64,000 nt of DNA, taken from assembly GCA_018881555.1 (NCBI GenBank), contig JACAXG010000071.1, forward strand, positions 3,354,537 to 3,418,536, given 5' to 3'. This document shows positions 34,801 through 49,505 of the stretch, piece by piece (the stretch's first letter is position 1; every line of letters starts with the position of its first letter). A program made the translations under genes and the position numbers. The stretch comes from Amblyornis subalaris (Eukaryota; Chordata; Aves; Passeriformes; Ptilonorhynchidae). Under the pieces are notes generated by a model. The model saw only the letters and a list, made by a program, of their open reading frames with translations, did no database searches and was not told where the DNA came from.

Positions 34801-37254
34801 CTTGAGAATTTTGAAAAAAACTTGTGTCTGGAGACACTGTAATCCAGCTAACAGAGTACTTCCCAGCCTACCTGTCTCTCTTTAATGAGTTATTTTCTCA
34901 TTCTTTCCTGCAAGTCCATTGATTTGCTGAAAGAACATCATGAGATGGTTAGTCTATCCTTGCATTATTTTTTTATTCTGATTAGGTTGTGTAGGAAAAG
35001 TGTGCAAATAAAAAACCCTACCCCAAACCATAAAATTTACTGAGAATAAATAGGGTTTGTTCTGTGTTACTGTTGTTTATGACAGTGTTGTTAAAAGTAA
35101 TAATATCCGAACACCTTTGGACTAGATACAGTGGAATTACAAATAAATATAACATTCTGATGTTAAGACACAAATTGTAAATTAATATATAAAGTAAATT
35201 ATAAAGTATATATAAAATTCATAAGCTTATATATAAGATTAGATGTACTAGTTAAGGAATAATTTAAGAGGAATTCATACAAACTATGTAGATTCTTATA
35301 TATAGTATAATCCCACATGAAGATAACATACTGAGATATATTTATGTATTTTTATTTAAATATATTAATTCCATAAACAATAAAAAGGACAATAAACATT
35401 GAAGTCAGAGCACCTTGCCCCTGCCTACCTGCAATCTATGCAATTCCATGCCCTTTGGGATCATTATATCAATTGATAAGTATCCATTGTGCACGTGGAA
35501 TTTTGACATGGCCTTCAACAGCCGACCCCATGGACCACATCAGCTTCAGGTCCTTGAAACACCTGGGCTCGATAGGGCAGGTGTTTGGGTGTTGGACTTC
35601 CCCGTGCAGGAACCACACCAAGTGCCCTTTGGTTTAAGGCAGGGAGTTGGAACCATCTGCAACACCAAAGCACAGGGATGGCTTTTAGGGGCTTAATGTT
35701 TTTAAAATGATGAGAGTGATAGGAAATATAGACTTTAGATTTGCATTTGTTGTTCTTCTACTGCTAAGGAAAATTAGTTCAAGGTATCTTTCACTGATGA
35801 CACTACATGTTTTGTTTTGTAAGTAAATTGATCCCTTTTGTGGGTGGGTTTGTGCTTTTTTGAAAATAAACAGCTCAGTACTTCTAGGCAGCATATATTC
35901 TGCTCTCGGTGTTGAGAGTGTGGAAAATGAATCTGTGAACGGTAGGAACACTACAGTCTCTGTCCAAAATCCATAATTTGTGTGGACAAATAGCTACTCT
36001 TTACCTAGAGCGGCCACCAGAAACTATCTTTGAGTAGGATTAATTGAGCTGGATCTGCAGTTTAAAAAATCATGTGGACCCCAGATGCAAAACCTTAGGC
36101 AGTTATTGTTTTCTTTGTGTTGTTACTTCATTTGCAGGAGCAGCAACATCTGAAGCTACCATTGATAGTAATTTAATAAGGAGGATTTTCTTGGAGTTTA
36201 AAAAAACCCCAGGCTGTCAGTCCATCATGATATATATGAAAATAAAGGCAAAAGAAGTGCTTTTCCTTAAGTGTCCATGCAGGAGCACATTCCATTGCTA
36301 ATGTATGTGCTTTCATCCTCAGAGTGTTTTGGGTATCAGTATCTTTATGGCTCACATACCTTAGCAGGCTGTAACTCACATTTGCAATTCTCTGCACTGG
36401 GGGCTTTATTTTTACTACCTGTGAACTGAGATGAAGCTACTTACTCTTCTTGTTAATGGATGCATTTGCTCTTGCTGCTTCAAACTGTTTTCTCAAGAAG
36501 TTATTAATAATTTAGTATTTAGCCAATTGTCAATTTTTAATTTTCATTAGGAACCTACGTAAAGTGGCCTTAAGTGCCTTTTGTGTGATGTCATAACTTT
36601 GGACAGTGCTATATTCCAGGGAAATGATGCTTTCTTACGTCCTTCACATGGGATTGTAAACACCGAGATGCTGGGTGTTGATAAGTGTGATTAAAATAAT
36701 AAATTGGCATAAAATTTCAGAAGCAGGTCCCTAGCAGGTGAAGAGCATGAATGCAAAATTTTTGCACCCCAATTGTCTGTGATCAGATTCACAAGAACTG
36801 ATGACAAATTTTTCATTGGATAAAGTAATAGGCAGAAAATGTTTTGCCCTGAAAAACATATTTATGCCACGTTAAGCACAGTAATGCTGCTTAAGTTTGG
36901 AGATAATGTTGTTTATTTTAAAGGAGGAAAAGTGCTTGTGTGTGTATAGGAGGAGGAGAGGGTGAGTATTGATTTGAGAATTTGAGTCGTGGAAATCAGT
37001 TTCCTTTTCCGTTCCTGGAAAATGGCATCGCAGCTGGTGGTTCATGACTGCCTTATCTTTTGTGTCAGTGATGGGGCAGAGAACATTCTGTTCTGAACCA
37101 GAAAGTTGGATGCTTTGGAAAGCCTTGCATGCTTTGTTAAACTGAGTAGTGATTTATTTCCAATGGTTGAATGATGTTAGCAACAATCACAGGTGAAACT
37201 GTGGCTGATGTGCCTGTTTGCAAGCTTTATAGAAGTTGCCTTCTCTGCACTTTT
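31897..37254. other. Intergenic, no supported gene
   Basis: An ATAA simple repeat lies near 32657-32671. A strongly AT-rich block runs from about 35130 to 35395, with many TATATAA and AATTAT words. No coding or RNA gene is supported. Confidence 0.4.
31983..31999. repeat. Short TTTTTA-type simple repeat
   Basis: TTTTATTTTTATTTTTAT, an A/T hexamer microsatellite of about three units. No function is evident. Confidence 0.8.
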
Positions 37255-37257
37255 GTG

Positions 37258-37420
37258 AATATAGAATATCCTCAGCTGCTAGGGACCCACAAGGATCATT
37301 GATTCAATGTCCTGGCTCTGCAGAGGACAGCCCAAGAATCCCACCCTGTGCCTGAGAGCGTTCTCCAAGCACTCCTTGAGCTCTGGCAGGGTTGGTGCAG
37401 GCTGGTGATGCTCTCCTGTA
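37258..37420 (-). mobile_element. CR1 LINE 3' fragment, antisense
   Basis: ATAGAATATCCTCAG..GGGACCCACAAGGATCATTGA followed by CAAGAATCCCACCCTGTGCCTGAGAGCG and CTTGAGCTCTGGCAGGGTTGGTGC is the reverse complement of an avian CR1 3' end. It is 5'-truncated, as is usual for CR1, and non-coding. Confidence 0.85.
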
Positions 37421-40400
37421 CGGTGTCGAGGTCGGTTTTCAATATCATTGTATTACATCTTGTGAAGTAGCAAACAGGGGCAGTTTTATTTTAACGTTCT
37501 TGATGTTCAGTGATGCTCAGTTGGTGCAGAAGCAGTTGGAGAGTCCTGATTACACTGATCGAGCCCAATGTGATGGGAGAGAAATGAAACAGGGTTCTGT
37601 GCTAAAGCAAGCTTGCCTGATGTAACAGTTTTGCTGTCTTCTTTTCTTCCCTGTGCCACCTATAGTGTTTCAGTGCACACCTTATCTATTAATATCAATT
37701 CTGTTCAGTCTGATTTGCAAGATGTCTCTCATACTAATTCTTCCATTGTATATTTTGGTGCTACTTTCACCTTCTTTTTTCCACCCTATCTATTAGATCT
37801 TGTTTCCACATGTTTAATAATCCTTTCATTGTGTTTCTTGGCTGACATGGAACAATAGAACATTATCTTTCCATGTTTGGAATTGTTTCTAAGTTTCTGA
37901 TTGCTTCAAATAAATAAGCCAAACAGATGAGCACTGATTGTAACTTTCCTTTTATTTTTGTTCCTGATGCCAATGCATGTCAGCCTCTCTTAACTCTGAG
38001 CACTGCATGGATAACTGGTTAGTAAGTGTTTTAAGGTGCTTACAGATCACATGGTTGTACTCTTTACTACTTGCACCCGCTACTATGTGAATGACACTCG
38101 AAGAATACAAACCAGTTAATTACCTGGCACTTTATGTTAGAGATTCAGTGTTACACTCTCTTTTTACTTTGCCGTTTTTATAGCGTTAGGAAGGTTGGAG
38201 CCAGCCAAGATTTATATGGTGCTCAGTATATTACTTGTTTCCATGGACACGATATGAAAAAAAATGGTCTTCATCTACCGATCACGAAACCTTTCCAAAC
38301 TTGTACATGGACCTTATATATTTGTTGTGAAACAGGATGTTAGAGGTGCTTAAGAGTGTCACTGTAATGATCTCTGCTGACTTCAGCCATAGGTGTTAGC
38401 TATGCCTGTGCATTTTCATCACAAGTCTGTTTTTTCTTCAGTATACTTTGTGTAGTTTAGGATTTCTTTTCTGTGGATGTGGGATACCCTCTTGTGGATC
38501 ACAAATCATGTTGAAGTTCTGTAAAAGACTGCAGCCTATTTCCTGTAACAAGTTGTTCCCTAGAAAAACATGAAATAAAATAAACTTGTTTTTTCTCCAA
38601 GATTTCTTCAGGATAAATCACGGTACAGCCTTACTGGACAAATTTAATTCCTGGAATATCATCCTGCTTTTTTTTTTATTGTAGAATATCTAAGTGGATA
38701 ACCAGGGAGTTAATGACATTTAGTGATGTAAAATAAGTGAAGATGGTTTTTGCATGAAAAAGAACTTAGATACTAAAAGCAGGAGACTGCAGTTGGAGCA
38801 ATTTTATAAAGACTAGAGAAGGCTCTTGCTCTTCTGCCAGTGTGGTCCTTGCTTTGTCAAAGAGTAGATCCACTCTTCTGAATTCATAATGTTTTAGAAA
38901 CCTTATCAGCCATGATCTCTGGCATGGTCCTGTACACAGCTCATATACAAACCTTATTAAAAAGCACATGATGTGTTTGTTGCCAAGGAAACATAAGCCA
39001 TTAAGCCCTAGGAACATAATTCATAGAAACAAAATTTTAGCCATTAACATCTACTTTCTCCATTAGTGCCATGAAACCTCCATGAAATAGCCTTGCAGTC
39101 TCCAGCTAATGGATATGACATAACAAAGAATGAGAACATGAAACAAGGGATTGCAATTCACTGAGCTCGAAGTTCGGCCAGAGTAAGGAGAGTGCAGGAC
39201 TGGGTATGTTTTCATCTCTTGTGTTCACAATCCACTGAGCACCTGTTTATCCTACTCCTGTTACTGTACATTATGAATCACACTAAAGGCAAGTCTTTGG
39301 AACAGAGAAAGGTGAGACCTACATTTTCCAACAGGTCTATTTGGAATATGAAGACAAAAATTAGGAGTGGGAAAAGGAAGCCGTGAAGTATTTTCTATTG
39401 GTTTCAGATTTAATATCTTAGGAATTTTAATTTTTATTTCTCTGGATTTAATACGGGTATTCTCTTATAATTAGCTAACTTATAATGAGTTTAACACAAA
39501 ATGTGGCTATAGATAACATTTTTAAACTTTTTTTTGTTTTGGTCAGTCTCAATTTGTTCTTAGAATCTAGAAGATATTTTCTTGCTCTTCATCCTTCTCT
39601 TTTTAGGAATTACATTGGATTCATTAATTTTTTTCATACTAATTCTCCAAAGCACCTAGAAACTTCTTGTGAAGAATCCACTGTGGCTACACAGGTACGC
39701 TGTGCCAAAATTCCACTGTACTTGTATTCTAGGAAATACCTCTAGCAAAAAAATGGGGAGGAAAGAGAATGTGGCTCAATTTTTGGCGGGTCTAATCTGT
39801 TAGTCGCCACTCCTAAGTGCTATTTAGGGCCACAGACAATCAGGATCCCAAGGCTGGCCTGAGTTATTGTCGATACCTTGCAGTCATGCATATTCAGCTT
39901 TGGGATCAAGAAGCCAAAGGGAAGTCAGGGTCGTTACTGCCCTTTATTATCATCCTGATTTTGAACTATCATTTCTGTCTCTGTGAGCAGAATTAACATT
40001 GCCATCTGAAAAAAGTGCTGAATTCACTGTAATGGGGTACGGCTAATGAATCACTGGGATATGTAGCCTCAGGGTCCAAGTCATCCATCAACAATTTAGT
40101 GTAATAAATCAGTTATAATCAGTTGGCGAAGTCCATTGCCAGCTTTGCTGAGACTTGATTCGGGCACCTCACCTGCAGCTCTGGAGAGGTCTGTGCGAGA
40201 ACCAAACAATTAGTGATTAGGAGCTCCCAGACTTTGCCCCCACAACCCTGATGTAGTTTCAGTCAGCTCACATGCAGTTCCTGCTCAGATTAGTCACAAT
40301 GATGTGTGGTACTAAGATACACTCTGCTTTCTCCAGGGTGTTATGGGACTTTTCCTGATAACAGCCTCAAGGATTTGGCAGTAAGTGATTAGTGAAAAAA

Positions 40401-40635
40401 TGAGTATATGACACTATTGACTTTTTCAGTGGCGTGATTGTGAGAATGTGTGTTAAAACTCTGACTCGTGAGCCCGTGACAGTAGACCTGAGTGCAGAGA
40501 TGAGCTTGTCAAACAGCCTTGTACAGCAGGGTGGACTTTGAAGAAAAGGAAACGTGTCAGAGATCTCCAGATAACGTAATTTGGTTTGAAGTGGGCCTCC
40601 AGAGACCATGAAGGGCAGGGCTACCTTCAAAGTTA
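37421..40635. other. Intergenic, no supported gene; isolated RFX-like site
   Basis: The sequence is mostly AT-rich. GTTGCCAAGGAAAC at 38979-38992 is identical to the second site of the 31.8-kb tandem array. The stretch 40030-40340 has homeobox-type ATTA cores and a mixed composition that could be a conserved non-coding element, but no alignment is available. Confidence 0.4.
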
Positions 40636-40639
40636 GATC

Positions 40640-41160
40640 AATTTCTCAGAGCCTTGTCCAATCAGATTTTGAAGACCTCCAGGAACAGAGATTTCTATCT
40701 TTCTAGGCAACTTATTTCAGGGCTTAAGCACTTACACTGAATTTTTTCCTTTCTATATCCACTAGTGATTTCTCCTGCCACAATTTGTGACCATTGCTTC
40801 TTGCCCTTGCACTGTTACCTCTGAGAAGAGTGTCTCTGTCTTACATGTAATTGCCCTTTAAATGTTTGATTATGACAATTGGATTCCTCTCCCAAACCTT
40901 CTCTTCTTGAGACTAAACATACTCAGACCCTCAGCCTCTCCTCATATGCCATGTGGTGCAGGCATTTCACTATTTCAGTGACCCTTCACTTCGCTCTCTC
41001 CAGTTTATCAGTATCGCTTTGGTGACGAAAGGCCCAAAGTGGGACACAGTGTCCAAGGTGCTGCCTCGCAAGTATGAGCAGGGCTCCCTTCCCTGTCTGT
41101 TACCTGTGCTCTGCCAATGCAGCTCCGGGTGCCCTCAGCCCTCACAGAGGCATTGCCATT
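40640..41160 (-). mobile_element. CR1 LINE fragment, antisense, older
   Basis: Reading the minus strand recovers the CR1 3' region. On the + strand the ordered words are GCCTTGTCCAATCAGATTTTGAA, CTAGGCAACTTATTTCAG, CCATTGCTTCTTGCCCTTG, TGAGAAGAGTGTCTC, CTCAGCCTCTCCTCATATG and AAAGTGGGACACAGTGTCC. Divergence is greater than for the CR1 at 58.3 kb. No intact reverse-transcriptase frame remains. Confidence 0.85.
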
Positions 41161-44100
41161 GCAGTATTTGTGCTTGCTCTTAGCACAGTGTACAAAAGGA
41201 TGTCCTCAAATGATCTGTGTCCTAAAATCCACGTGTTTTCCTCTGCAAAGTAGGAAATCAGGACAATTGTATAATGCGGAAGTTTGTGGAAAAGTTTATT
41301 CTTTGATATTAGCTTTTTCCAGGTTCAGTGTCAGGGAAAACACTGGGCTGCTGGAGGACGTTTGAGCTTCATGAGTGCCTAGATACTGTCCCATTTTTGA
41401 TCACCTTGCTGTGGATGCACAAGTATTAGTAGCAGGCTTCCTCTGTGCAGCTGTAGGGAGTTAGCTTTACTGCCATTACCTCTGATAATGAAGGTGTCCC
41501 CTCCTGTCCCCAAAATGTTGAACAAGCATGTCTTGATGGATGTAATTTAACAGTGATTTGCTCATAAGAGTCACCTCGGTTCTGACATGGTCTGAGGCCG
41601 TGTGTTGGATTCACTGAAGCAATCTGAAGATGATGGAAAGTCTTACATGGTAAAATGAGTCTCCTTTCTATTATTGCCAGTTGTTCTGGACTCTTAAGGA
41701 ATCATTAACGAGTAGTAAAATAATAGCCACTCTAAATGACTTTGGTATCCTGTGATTGTACAAGAATGATTACTATTCTCTACCCCTTGTGATCTCCTTG
41801 AAGAAAGTACAATTTAAATGCTCTTTCAGCCAAGTGAGGAAATTTCTAATGAATGAACATGTAAAAATATATTTTTATATGTTTCCTAGTTTGGATACTC
41901 AGCTTTCTTATAGAAACTTCTATTACTGATATGTAGGAGATCTCTTAGAATTTTTCAAAGTGGCAATATATTGTAAAAATGAATATTTCAGGATGTAGAA
42001 AAAATTCCAGCAAGTTACAAATATACAGTTTTCCAGCAAACACATGTTCTATTTCCCTGACAACTGAAAGGGCCTAATTGGCATAGTCATCACATTTTTT
42101 TTTTAAATAAATATGTGGTTTGCTTGCTCTCTTAAAATATTCAAATCAAATTTTATCTGTGAGCCCAAATGGAAGCTCAAACTCTTAACTGTCCCTCTGG
42201 GCTACACCTGGAGTGTTCTGGAATGTGCATCTCCCATTCTATCTGGGATCTTTGCATGATGTTCCCAAAACATTTACACTTCTTTTGCATGAGCTTAATG
42301 GAGGACCACCGACATTTGAGAAGTTAGAAGAGATTTTTGATCTCCTGGAACTAATCTCTCAGAGTAGATTGTGAGCATGTATTTCAGCATGATGTATTCC
42401 CTCTGGATGTGATCTGTCTGGATGGCGTTGGAAGCTACATTCTTACCTGGGGTGACTTCAACCCTCACCCTGATCTGCACAGATAAGTCTTACAGTTCTC
42501 CACACAATTTCCAATAAGCAATGTTCTGATGATATGAAACTTAGCTTAACTGATGCTGAAAAATATGTTCCAAATTTTACACGCCCTTCTTAAACATAGT
42601 GTACTACACTGTGCAACTGCACCTGAATCACCCCAGTTCCACACCTGCAGGATTGTGAAAGTACAGGGCTTTTCAAAGCTCTCCGCCTTCTCCCTCTGTA
42701 AGCAGGTACAGAGAACCTGTCATCAATGCTAATCTTCCTGCCCAGTTACCACCCTGTTCACATTCACAATGTGCAGTATGAGCTAGGCTGTCAAAAGCTT
42801 TATTCCATGATCCTTGTTGCTGATAGATCCATATATAGATTTTACATGCTGTGTTAGTGTATGGGGTAAAAATGTAGAAATTATTACTGCAGGTACAAGT
42901 GTAGCTGCTGGACAAGTTGGATGAAGTTATGACCTGTTCTATGGATCCGTTACAGATCCTGCTGGGCCTTGAGCTTCCTGGCAGCTAAACAGGCTGTCAA
43001 AAGCTATCCAAGCCCACAGGAGCTTTTCCTTTCAGAAGTATTACTTGAAAAATAGGTAACGTTGTTATGTCCTGCTGCTAAAACCATTCTTTATTAGGCT
43101 CTTATTGATTTCCCACTCCTAATCGCTAATAATATCCTCTGACTTTAAAGAAGAAAACTGGAGATGTTGAATCCCCTTAGAACCAAGATGACAACTTTTA
43201 TGAGCCTTTTTTTTGAGGGGATGGGGAGAAAGCGAAAAGCATTCCAGGGGTTTCTCTCCCCTCCTTTTAGTATTGGTATAATTATCCTATCTGTGGATGT
43301 GTCAGTGTTTCTGTTTACCACTGTTGAGCTGAATAATTTGGTATATGATAGTAAATGTGATTCTAGATTGCAGCTACAGATTGTGCCATGGATTGGATGA
43401 ATGAAAAATATTACTGTAATGACTGGTTTGGGTAGAAATGGTAATTTTGTATCAAATCTTGGAACAAGAGTCTGACACCACTGAAAAGAAAGAAAAAAGG
43501 ATACAATGCTGAATTTTTAGTTGCTTTATGGTAATCCTGGGATGGCAGAAATGCACAAAACAGCTCCAGGAGGTTTTCTCCCTGAAGAACATTTCTTCTG
43601 ATGGAGAACATCCATAACTGAGTACCACTCTCATCCCGTGTATTCCCTAGGTTCTGTAGCGGTTTGGGGAATACCTGCTCCTCCAGTCATTCGAGCTCTC
43701 CGGGGTTTTCAGTTCACAGATAAAAGGGAAGATATGGCTTTTGAAGCCAGTGTATTCCTAAATATTTTCCTCCTTGTGCCTGAATGATGCATTCTTAGGT
43801 GTAATCAGCCTCTGTGCTCCTGTAACAAAGGGGCAGGTGGCGATAACTTTGGGAATGCTAATGGTCCTTGACTGCTGCCTCTGCTTTGAGGACCGCTTCA
43901 AATTGACAGTGCTCTGAGCACAGTTTGAAACGTGATGTCTAAAACATCAGCGACCTGTCTACAGCGGGGATTTAGCTGTGCCAAAACTGGGGGAGCTGAT
44001 TTGTTTTAGCAAGGGTTATAGACATTTTGAAGTTTCCTTCCTGTAAAGAGACTATTATATTTAATTATCAGTTTGTCTGTCTCGGTTTAGCTCCTTACAT

Positions 44101-47100
44101 CACGATGTGAGGAAAGAGATCTCTCAGCTCCTGTAAAGAGCAAGTGGAGTTTTTTTGTTGTGCTGGTGTCAGCAAACACTCATCTAAAAGTGTAGGTGAC
44201 CAACTTCTGCCTCAGTCAAAATCCCGGAAACATCCACACTGATCAATATGTCATCTCTCATCATGCCCCGATGTTCTGACACACGTGGAGGAACCCTCAC
44301 CTAAATGCACACACAGACTGAAATAACATAGGTCTACTGCATAAAACTATTGATCTCTGAGGTCCATGAACCATAAGTCCTTCTAGAAATGTTCTTCTTT
44401 CTACAAAATAACAATTAAAGTCTACCCAGAGGCTGCATCACACTGATTTTTGGGGAGGAACCTCTGCAGAAATGTATCTGGTAATTTATTGATATTTTTT
44501 GTTTTCAGATAATATGAGTGTATTTTTTACAGTCCTCATTATTTCCATTTCTCTCTTTTCTTTTTCCAACAGTAATCTGTGTATGATCTGTTTTGTTTTT
44601 GGTTGGATTTTTTTTTGTCAGTTTGTTGGCTTTTCCCTCTCCCTAGTTAGGGATTTGTTTACAGGCAAATCTTTTCACTTTTATCCTGACCAGAGATTCC
44701 TTAAAGAACATTCCCCCTGGGTTCTTGCCAACAATGTTTTCTGTTCTCTCTCATTTTCAAGAAACTTCATATGTATTTTGTACAGTATTATTCAGATTTT
44801 GTCCCCATTTAATTTTACAACCAAACACTTTACAAACAGTTTTAACTGAAGAGCCCCTGGGACCCTGTAGAGTAAATTGGACATTTATATTAGGCTATCA
44901 CATTAGTAGATTATGATTTTTCACCCCCTTCACTTAGATTTCTTTAATCAAATTAACCTGTCAGATACAATAAATAATAAAAATAATAATATATTCGTTG
45001 CTGCTTATTACTGTAGGGCAATCAAAACCTATCCACAAAGACTGAGGCTGTTGTTCAAGAGTGATTTAAACTGATTTTGAGGAAATAGAATAGGGCAACT
45101 AAAGCTTTCGTTAGGTCACCTGAAAAAGTGGAGAATTATTTCTATGGAAGGGGCATCAGCAGCTCATCTCCTGCATTTCTGTCCTGTGTTTTATGCAGTG
45201 GAGATACTGTTTTCCCTAAAGCATTTCTAAAACATGAGTGGCAAATATACTTGTGAGAATTGTGATGATGATTATGCAGCTCCTATGCATAATTCCTTCT
45301 ATTATTTAGTTTTAGCTATGGTAGATGCGGCAGGTCAGCATGTATCCATCTCTAACAAATATTTTTCTGGACATTGTTTCAGGCGAAAGGTAGGAAGCTC
45401 CCAAAAAGGATTAGCAAGCCTCTAATATAAACAAAATATGGATTAGATCATGAGGATAATGAATAATGTTGTGTGTTATTTAGTCTATTATTTATGAGAT
45501 ATGAATAATAATACTACTACTTCTGTTTTAATGAGAATGCTACTCAATTAAGAAGTTGCTTGTCCCCTGCTGTCAGGTGGCTAAACCCAGTGACAGCTTG
45601 CATTGGCTTTGGGAAGTAATTTTTAATCTGTTATTCAACTTGATTACTTCCAGTGGAAATTTCAAATCCATCTCTTGCCATTAGTCCTCCCCTACTAACT
45701 TCCTCAATTATAAAAATTAATAAAACACTAATAAACCAAAAATAAATTATTTGCTGTTTTGGCCTGTCCTGTAGGAAGAATACAGTCCTGAGACTGTTAT
45801 TTGTATAAGATTGACAGTGCTGAGGTATTGCAGGGCTGAATGCACTTAGTGATCACACAGAGAGAATTTAATCAGTTGCTGAAGAAGTGAATGTATTTCT
45901 GTGCTTCATTTCTGTTGGTCTATCTGCATATAGACCTATTCTTATGTCCTCTGATATTTCTCCTCTGGAGAGATACTAATCAGAAAACTAGTCTTGAAAC
46001 TGTTCATTTTTGTTATCTCTTTTGTCTCTTGATAAACACGTGGTTTTGTTCATGTTTCTTAATCTGATCCTCTCAGTGAATAAGAATAGAGTGACCTTGC
46101 TTTCTTTCTGATAACCTTTTAGGAAAGCACCTGTTTTCCTACTGATTTTTTTTTAATGATTTGTTTAATTTGTTTAATTTCTGTCTGCATCATGCCTACC
46201 AGACTTTGGATCTTTTCTCCTTTTAATAATTCCTCTTCAACTGATTCCACATTTTAGTTTCCCACATTTTTGTCATCCTCCTGTGACTAATTCTTCTAAT
46301 TAGAACCAGGTTTTGCTCACTTAATCAATATTGCAGAAAGAGAGAAAGGACTTGTGGCATCAAACCAAAGGTGTTATCAATCCTCTAACTGCCACCCTCT
46401 ATTATTAGAACCATTTTAGGAAAACCATGCTGAGAGCCTTTGAATTTATATTTTGTCCACTTGCAAATATGAACTCTTCCAAGTTTGTACTGCACGACTA
46501 GGAAACTGTCAAAGGAGAGTAGAGAATTTGCTAACATAGTATATGGCCTTCTGCAAGTAAAATAACTGCAAATTTTTGTCTGTTTTTGTCCTTTATTAGT
46601 TGTTCAAAGGATACTGTATAAATTAGCATTTCTGAAGAGCATCCCAAAAGAAATCTGCTTATTTTATCAAGAAATGTGGAGGAATGCCACAGAAAAGATT
46701 AGAGGAGTTCCTCCGTGGGAGGTACTTTGCATGCTGATGCATCTTTCTCTTTGTTTATAGTTTGTTTGTTTTGCTGCTGCTTTATCATTTGTCATCCTCA
46801 GGAGGAAGACTTACAGAAACGTTTGTAAGAGGCTTGGCTAAGTGGCAGTAATTTTCAAATTTTCTGTGCTACAGTTCCATTTTCTAATGACAACACAGCA
46901 ACTGCAGCTTCTGTGCAGTTCATGCAGCTGCCCTGTGTCCCATCAGACAGTTGCAGTTAGACCGTCAGGAATGCAGATCCATGACATTATTCTGTTTGGT
47001 GTCCATCAGCACCCCGGGGTGGGAATTTGATCCAATATACTTGCTGGTCTGTAGCTATTTGGACACTCATCCATTCTCTGTTTTGTCTATCAGTTATGAA

Positions 47101-49490
47101 CAGACATATTCATGATATGCTGAATGTCATCAGGCTCTATCCAGAGGGGAGCAATCATTATAGACATGGATCAGAGTCACTGTGTTATGTTACTTAAACT
47201 AATTGGTTTTCTCACTCCCATTAAAGCGTCTCTTCAATAAATTGGCCTGGCTCACAGGCAACAGTAGAGAAATACCCTCAGTATATCAAATTTGTTGTCA
47301 ATTTGTCTAGTAGTGGAACCCTAAACCCACTTGAAGAGACCCTCTAGGATGATGAGAGACCCACTGAAGTACATTGCTAGCTGAATGTGAGAAAATGAAA
47401 TTATCATTGTGTCCTGATGTGATGTTCACTCATCACATCAGGAGCTTTATTCATGCTTATCTTTGAGAACTTTAACACAAAGAAAGATTCAGCCTGTTTC
47501 CAGTCTGAAAACTTGCCTGACCTTTCAGAGACCTTTTATATGCACTGAATTCATGCAGTGAATCATTGGGTACACCAACAACCTACAATGCTTCCAGATT
47601 TCTCTTTGGGCTGCAGATATGAGGATGTGGGGGTGAGATATTCAGAGCCTTGACAAAGCTGCCTCCCCTTCTGACAGTCTTGTAGATGGTATTGGTTTCT
47701 GTTTGGTTTCTGTTTGTGGCCCACAGAGATAAAAAACCAATTAAGTTTGTTTCCACTCTACATAACGATAGGAATTGTGTGATTATTATTTTTTAGACAT
47801 TGATTCTCCATTACTGTTTCAAACCTTGGGATCTTGTTGGTGTGGCCGCATTAGGAGCTGTGGACAGGAGGCTGTAGTATTGCTCAGCCTCTGAGCTCTC
47901 TTTTGCAGAGGCCTGGATGAGAACACAAGGCGCGTTAGAGTAGATCAGTTCCTGACTAAAGTTTTTTTTGCTTTGCAAAATGGAAATGGAACTCATGAAA
48001 ACCAAACTTTTTGTTAGTTGCAAGGACCTCTAGGAATAAGCATCAATCTCTGTAAAGTGCCAGCTACAGCCTGTCTTAGGCAAACTGTTTCCTGATAATT
48101 AAGGTTAGTAAATAAGTCTTTTATTTTCCACTGAAATACACAGCAGGGAAGGTCAGAACTAATGGGAATTTTGGATGCTCAGCAGCTTCTAGGGTTAATT
48201 TTTTCTCTGTTGGACTTAAAGCTAGCATTTCACAGTCCTATAGGACGAACTGAAGAATGTGTTTTGGGAGAGATGCCTAAACTATCAGACGACAGCACTG
48301 TTTTATAAGAGTATAGGTGCTCAAACAATAGAGAGATTTTTATTTTATTCTTATAAGTAATCCCCCTGTGTTATAACTTCTTTGCTGCTTTTTATTAGCC
48401 TCAATTACCACAGGGTAATTTACCTAGGAAAAAATCGTTGCCAATGAACAGAGTGCCAGACCTCGATTTCATCTCTGAGGAAATAACACCTGCAAGATTA
48501 GTCAGACCCGCTGTGCTTCCCATGTCCTGGACTGCTTGTTTTGCTCAGTAACTTCAGGGTCACATTTTACACCCAAAAGGCTGTAAATGAATAATGATTC
48601 CCTAGTATCAAGCAGGGAATCGGACTCACACATCCTCAGAGCCCAGAAATGTGCCTGGCACGTGTATCTATTGTTCTAAATATTCTGGATTTCTCTGACC
48701 TCTTCTAGCTTAAACAGAGGATTACAGGTGTCGTTTGGGGAAGCTTCCTAACTAAGAGCTGCGAGGATCTGTCTATAATCAGTGTGTTCCACATCTTTGT
48801 GACCAGTTGTTTTGCTTAGCTTAATTCTGAAGTCAGAGGAGCAAATAAAGGGAGAGCAGACCCAAGCTCTGATGAACTTTGAACTTACTCAAATGTGAAG
48901 CTGATTAGCTACAATAGAGAGAGCCAACACCACGGTCTAAACAGCCTGAAATTCAGCCCAGTGAGCTCCCAGATCCTCGTCTTGTGTTCACATACATCTT
49001 TACCTGTATCCATGTGAGAGATGGAAACAGATTCAAATTGTCTCCTTCCCAGAAACACAGGGCTGTTTCTCCATTGAGTAATGCTGCTGAGTTGAGAGAT
49101 GACACAGAGGGTGTCCCAGATCCTGGACCCCTGGGTTTTCCCCAGGTGTCAGGTCACTCCTCACAGATAATTGCTTACCATCATCATCTAAAAGAACTAC
49201 AATCTTCCATGACTAGATTTACAGGTACAACCACTTAAAAAAAAAAACAAACCAACTATTCACCCACAGTGAGGTAAATATGCGGGTTTATTGCAGCCAA
49301 GCCACTCCTTTCCGTGTCATTCCTTCTCAGACATCTGCTCGTGGATGTTAAAACCCCAAGCACCTTTGGCAGGGGTACTGAACTCTGAAATCTGCAGCAC
49401 CTGTAACAGAGGAGGAGCACTATTTGGGAAGGAGTTGTCGTCCAAGGAAAAGCAGCAGCTTCAACTTGTGTCCAATGGGAGACAAGTGAA
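41161..49490. other. Intergenic upstream of SLC5A1, no supported gene
   Basis: The region has an AT-rich block at 44960-45000 and a 15-bp word (AGGCTGTCAAAAGCT) that occurs twice, near 42786 and 42989. A poly-A run lies at about 49238-49248. No gene is supported. Confidence 0.4.
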
Positions 49491-49505
49491 TCTGAAGTTA
49501 TATAT

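Noticed and set aside
38766..39017. 83-codon minus-strand frame with a protein-like FRRVDLLFDKARTTLAEEQ segment
   Set aside because: Looks plausible by eye, but I could not place it in a family and saw no flanking exons.
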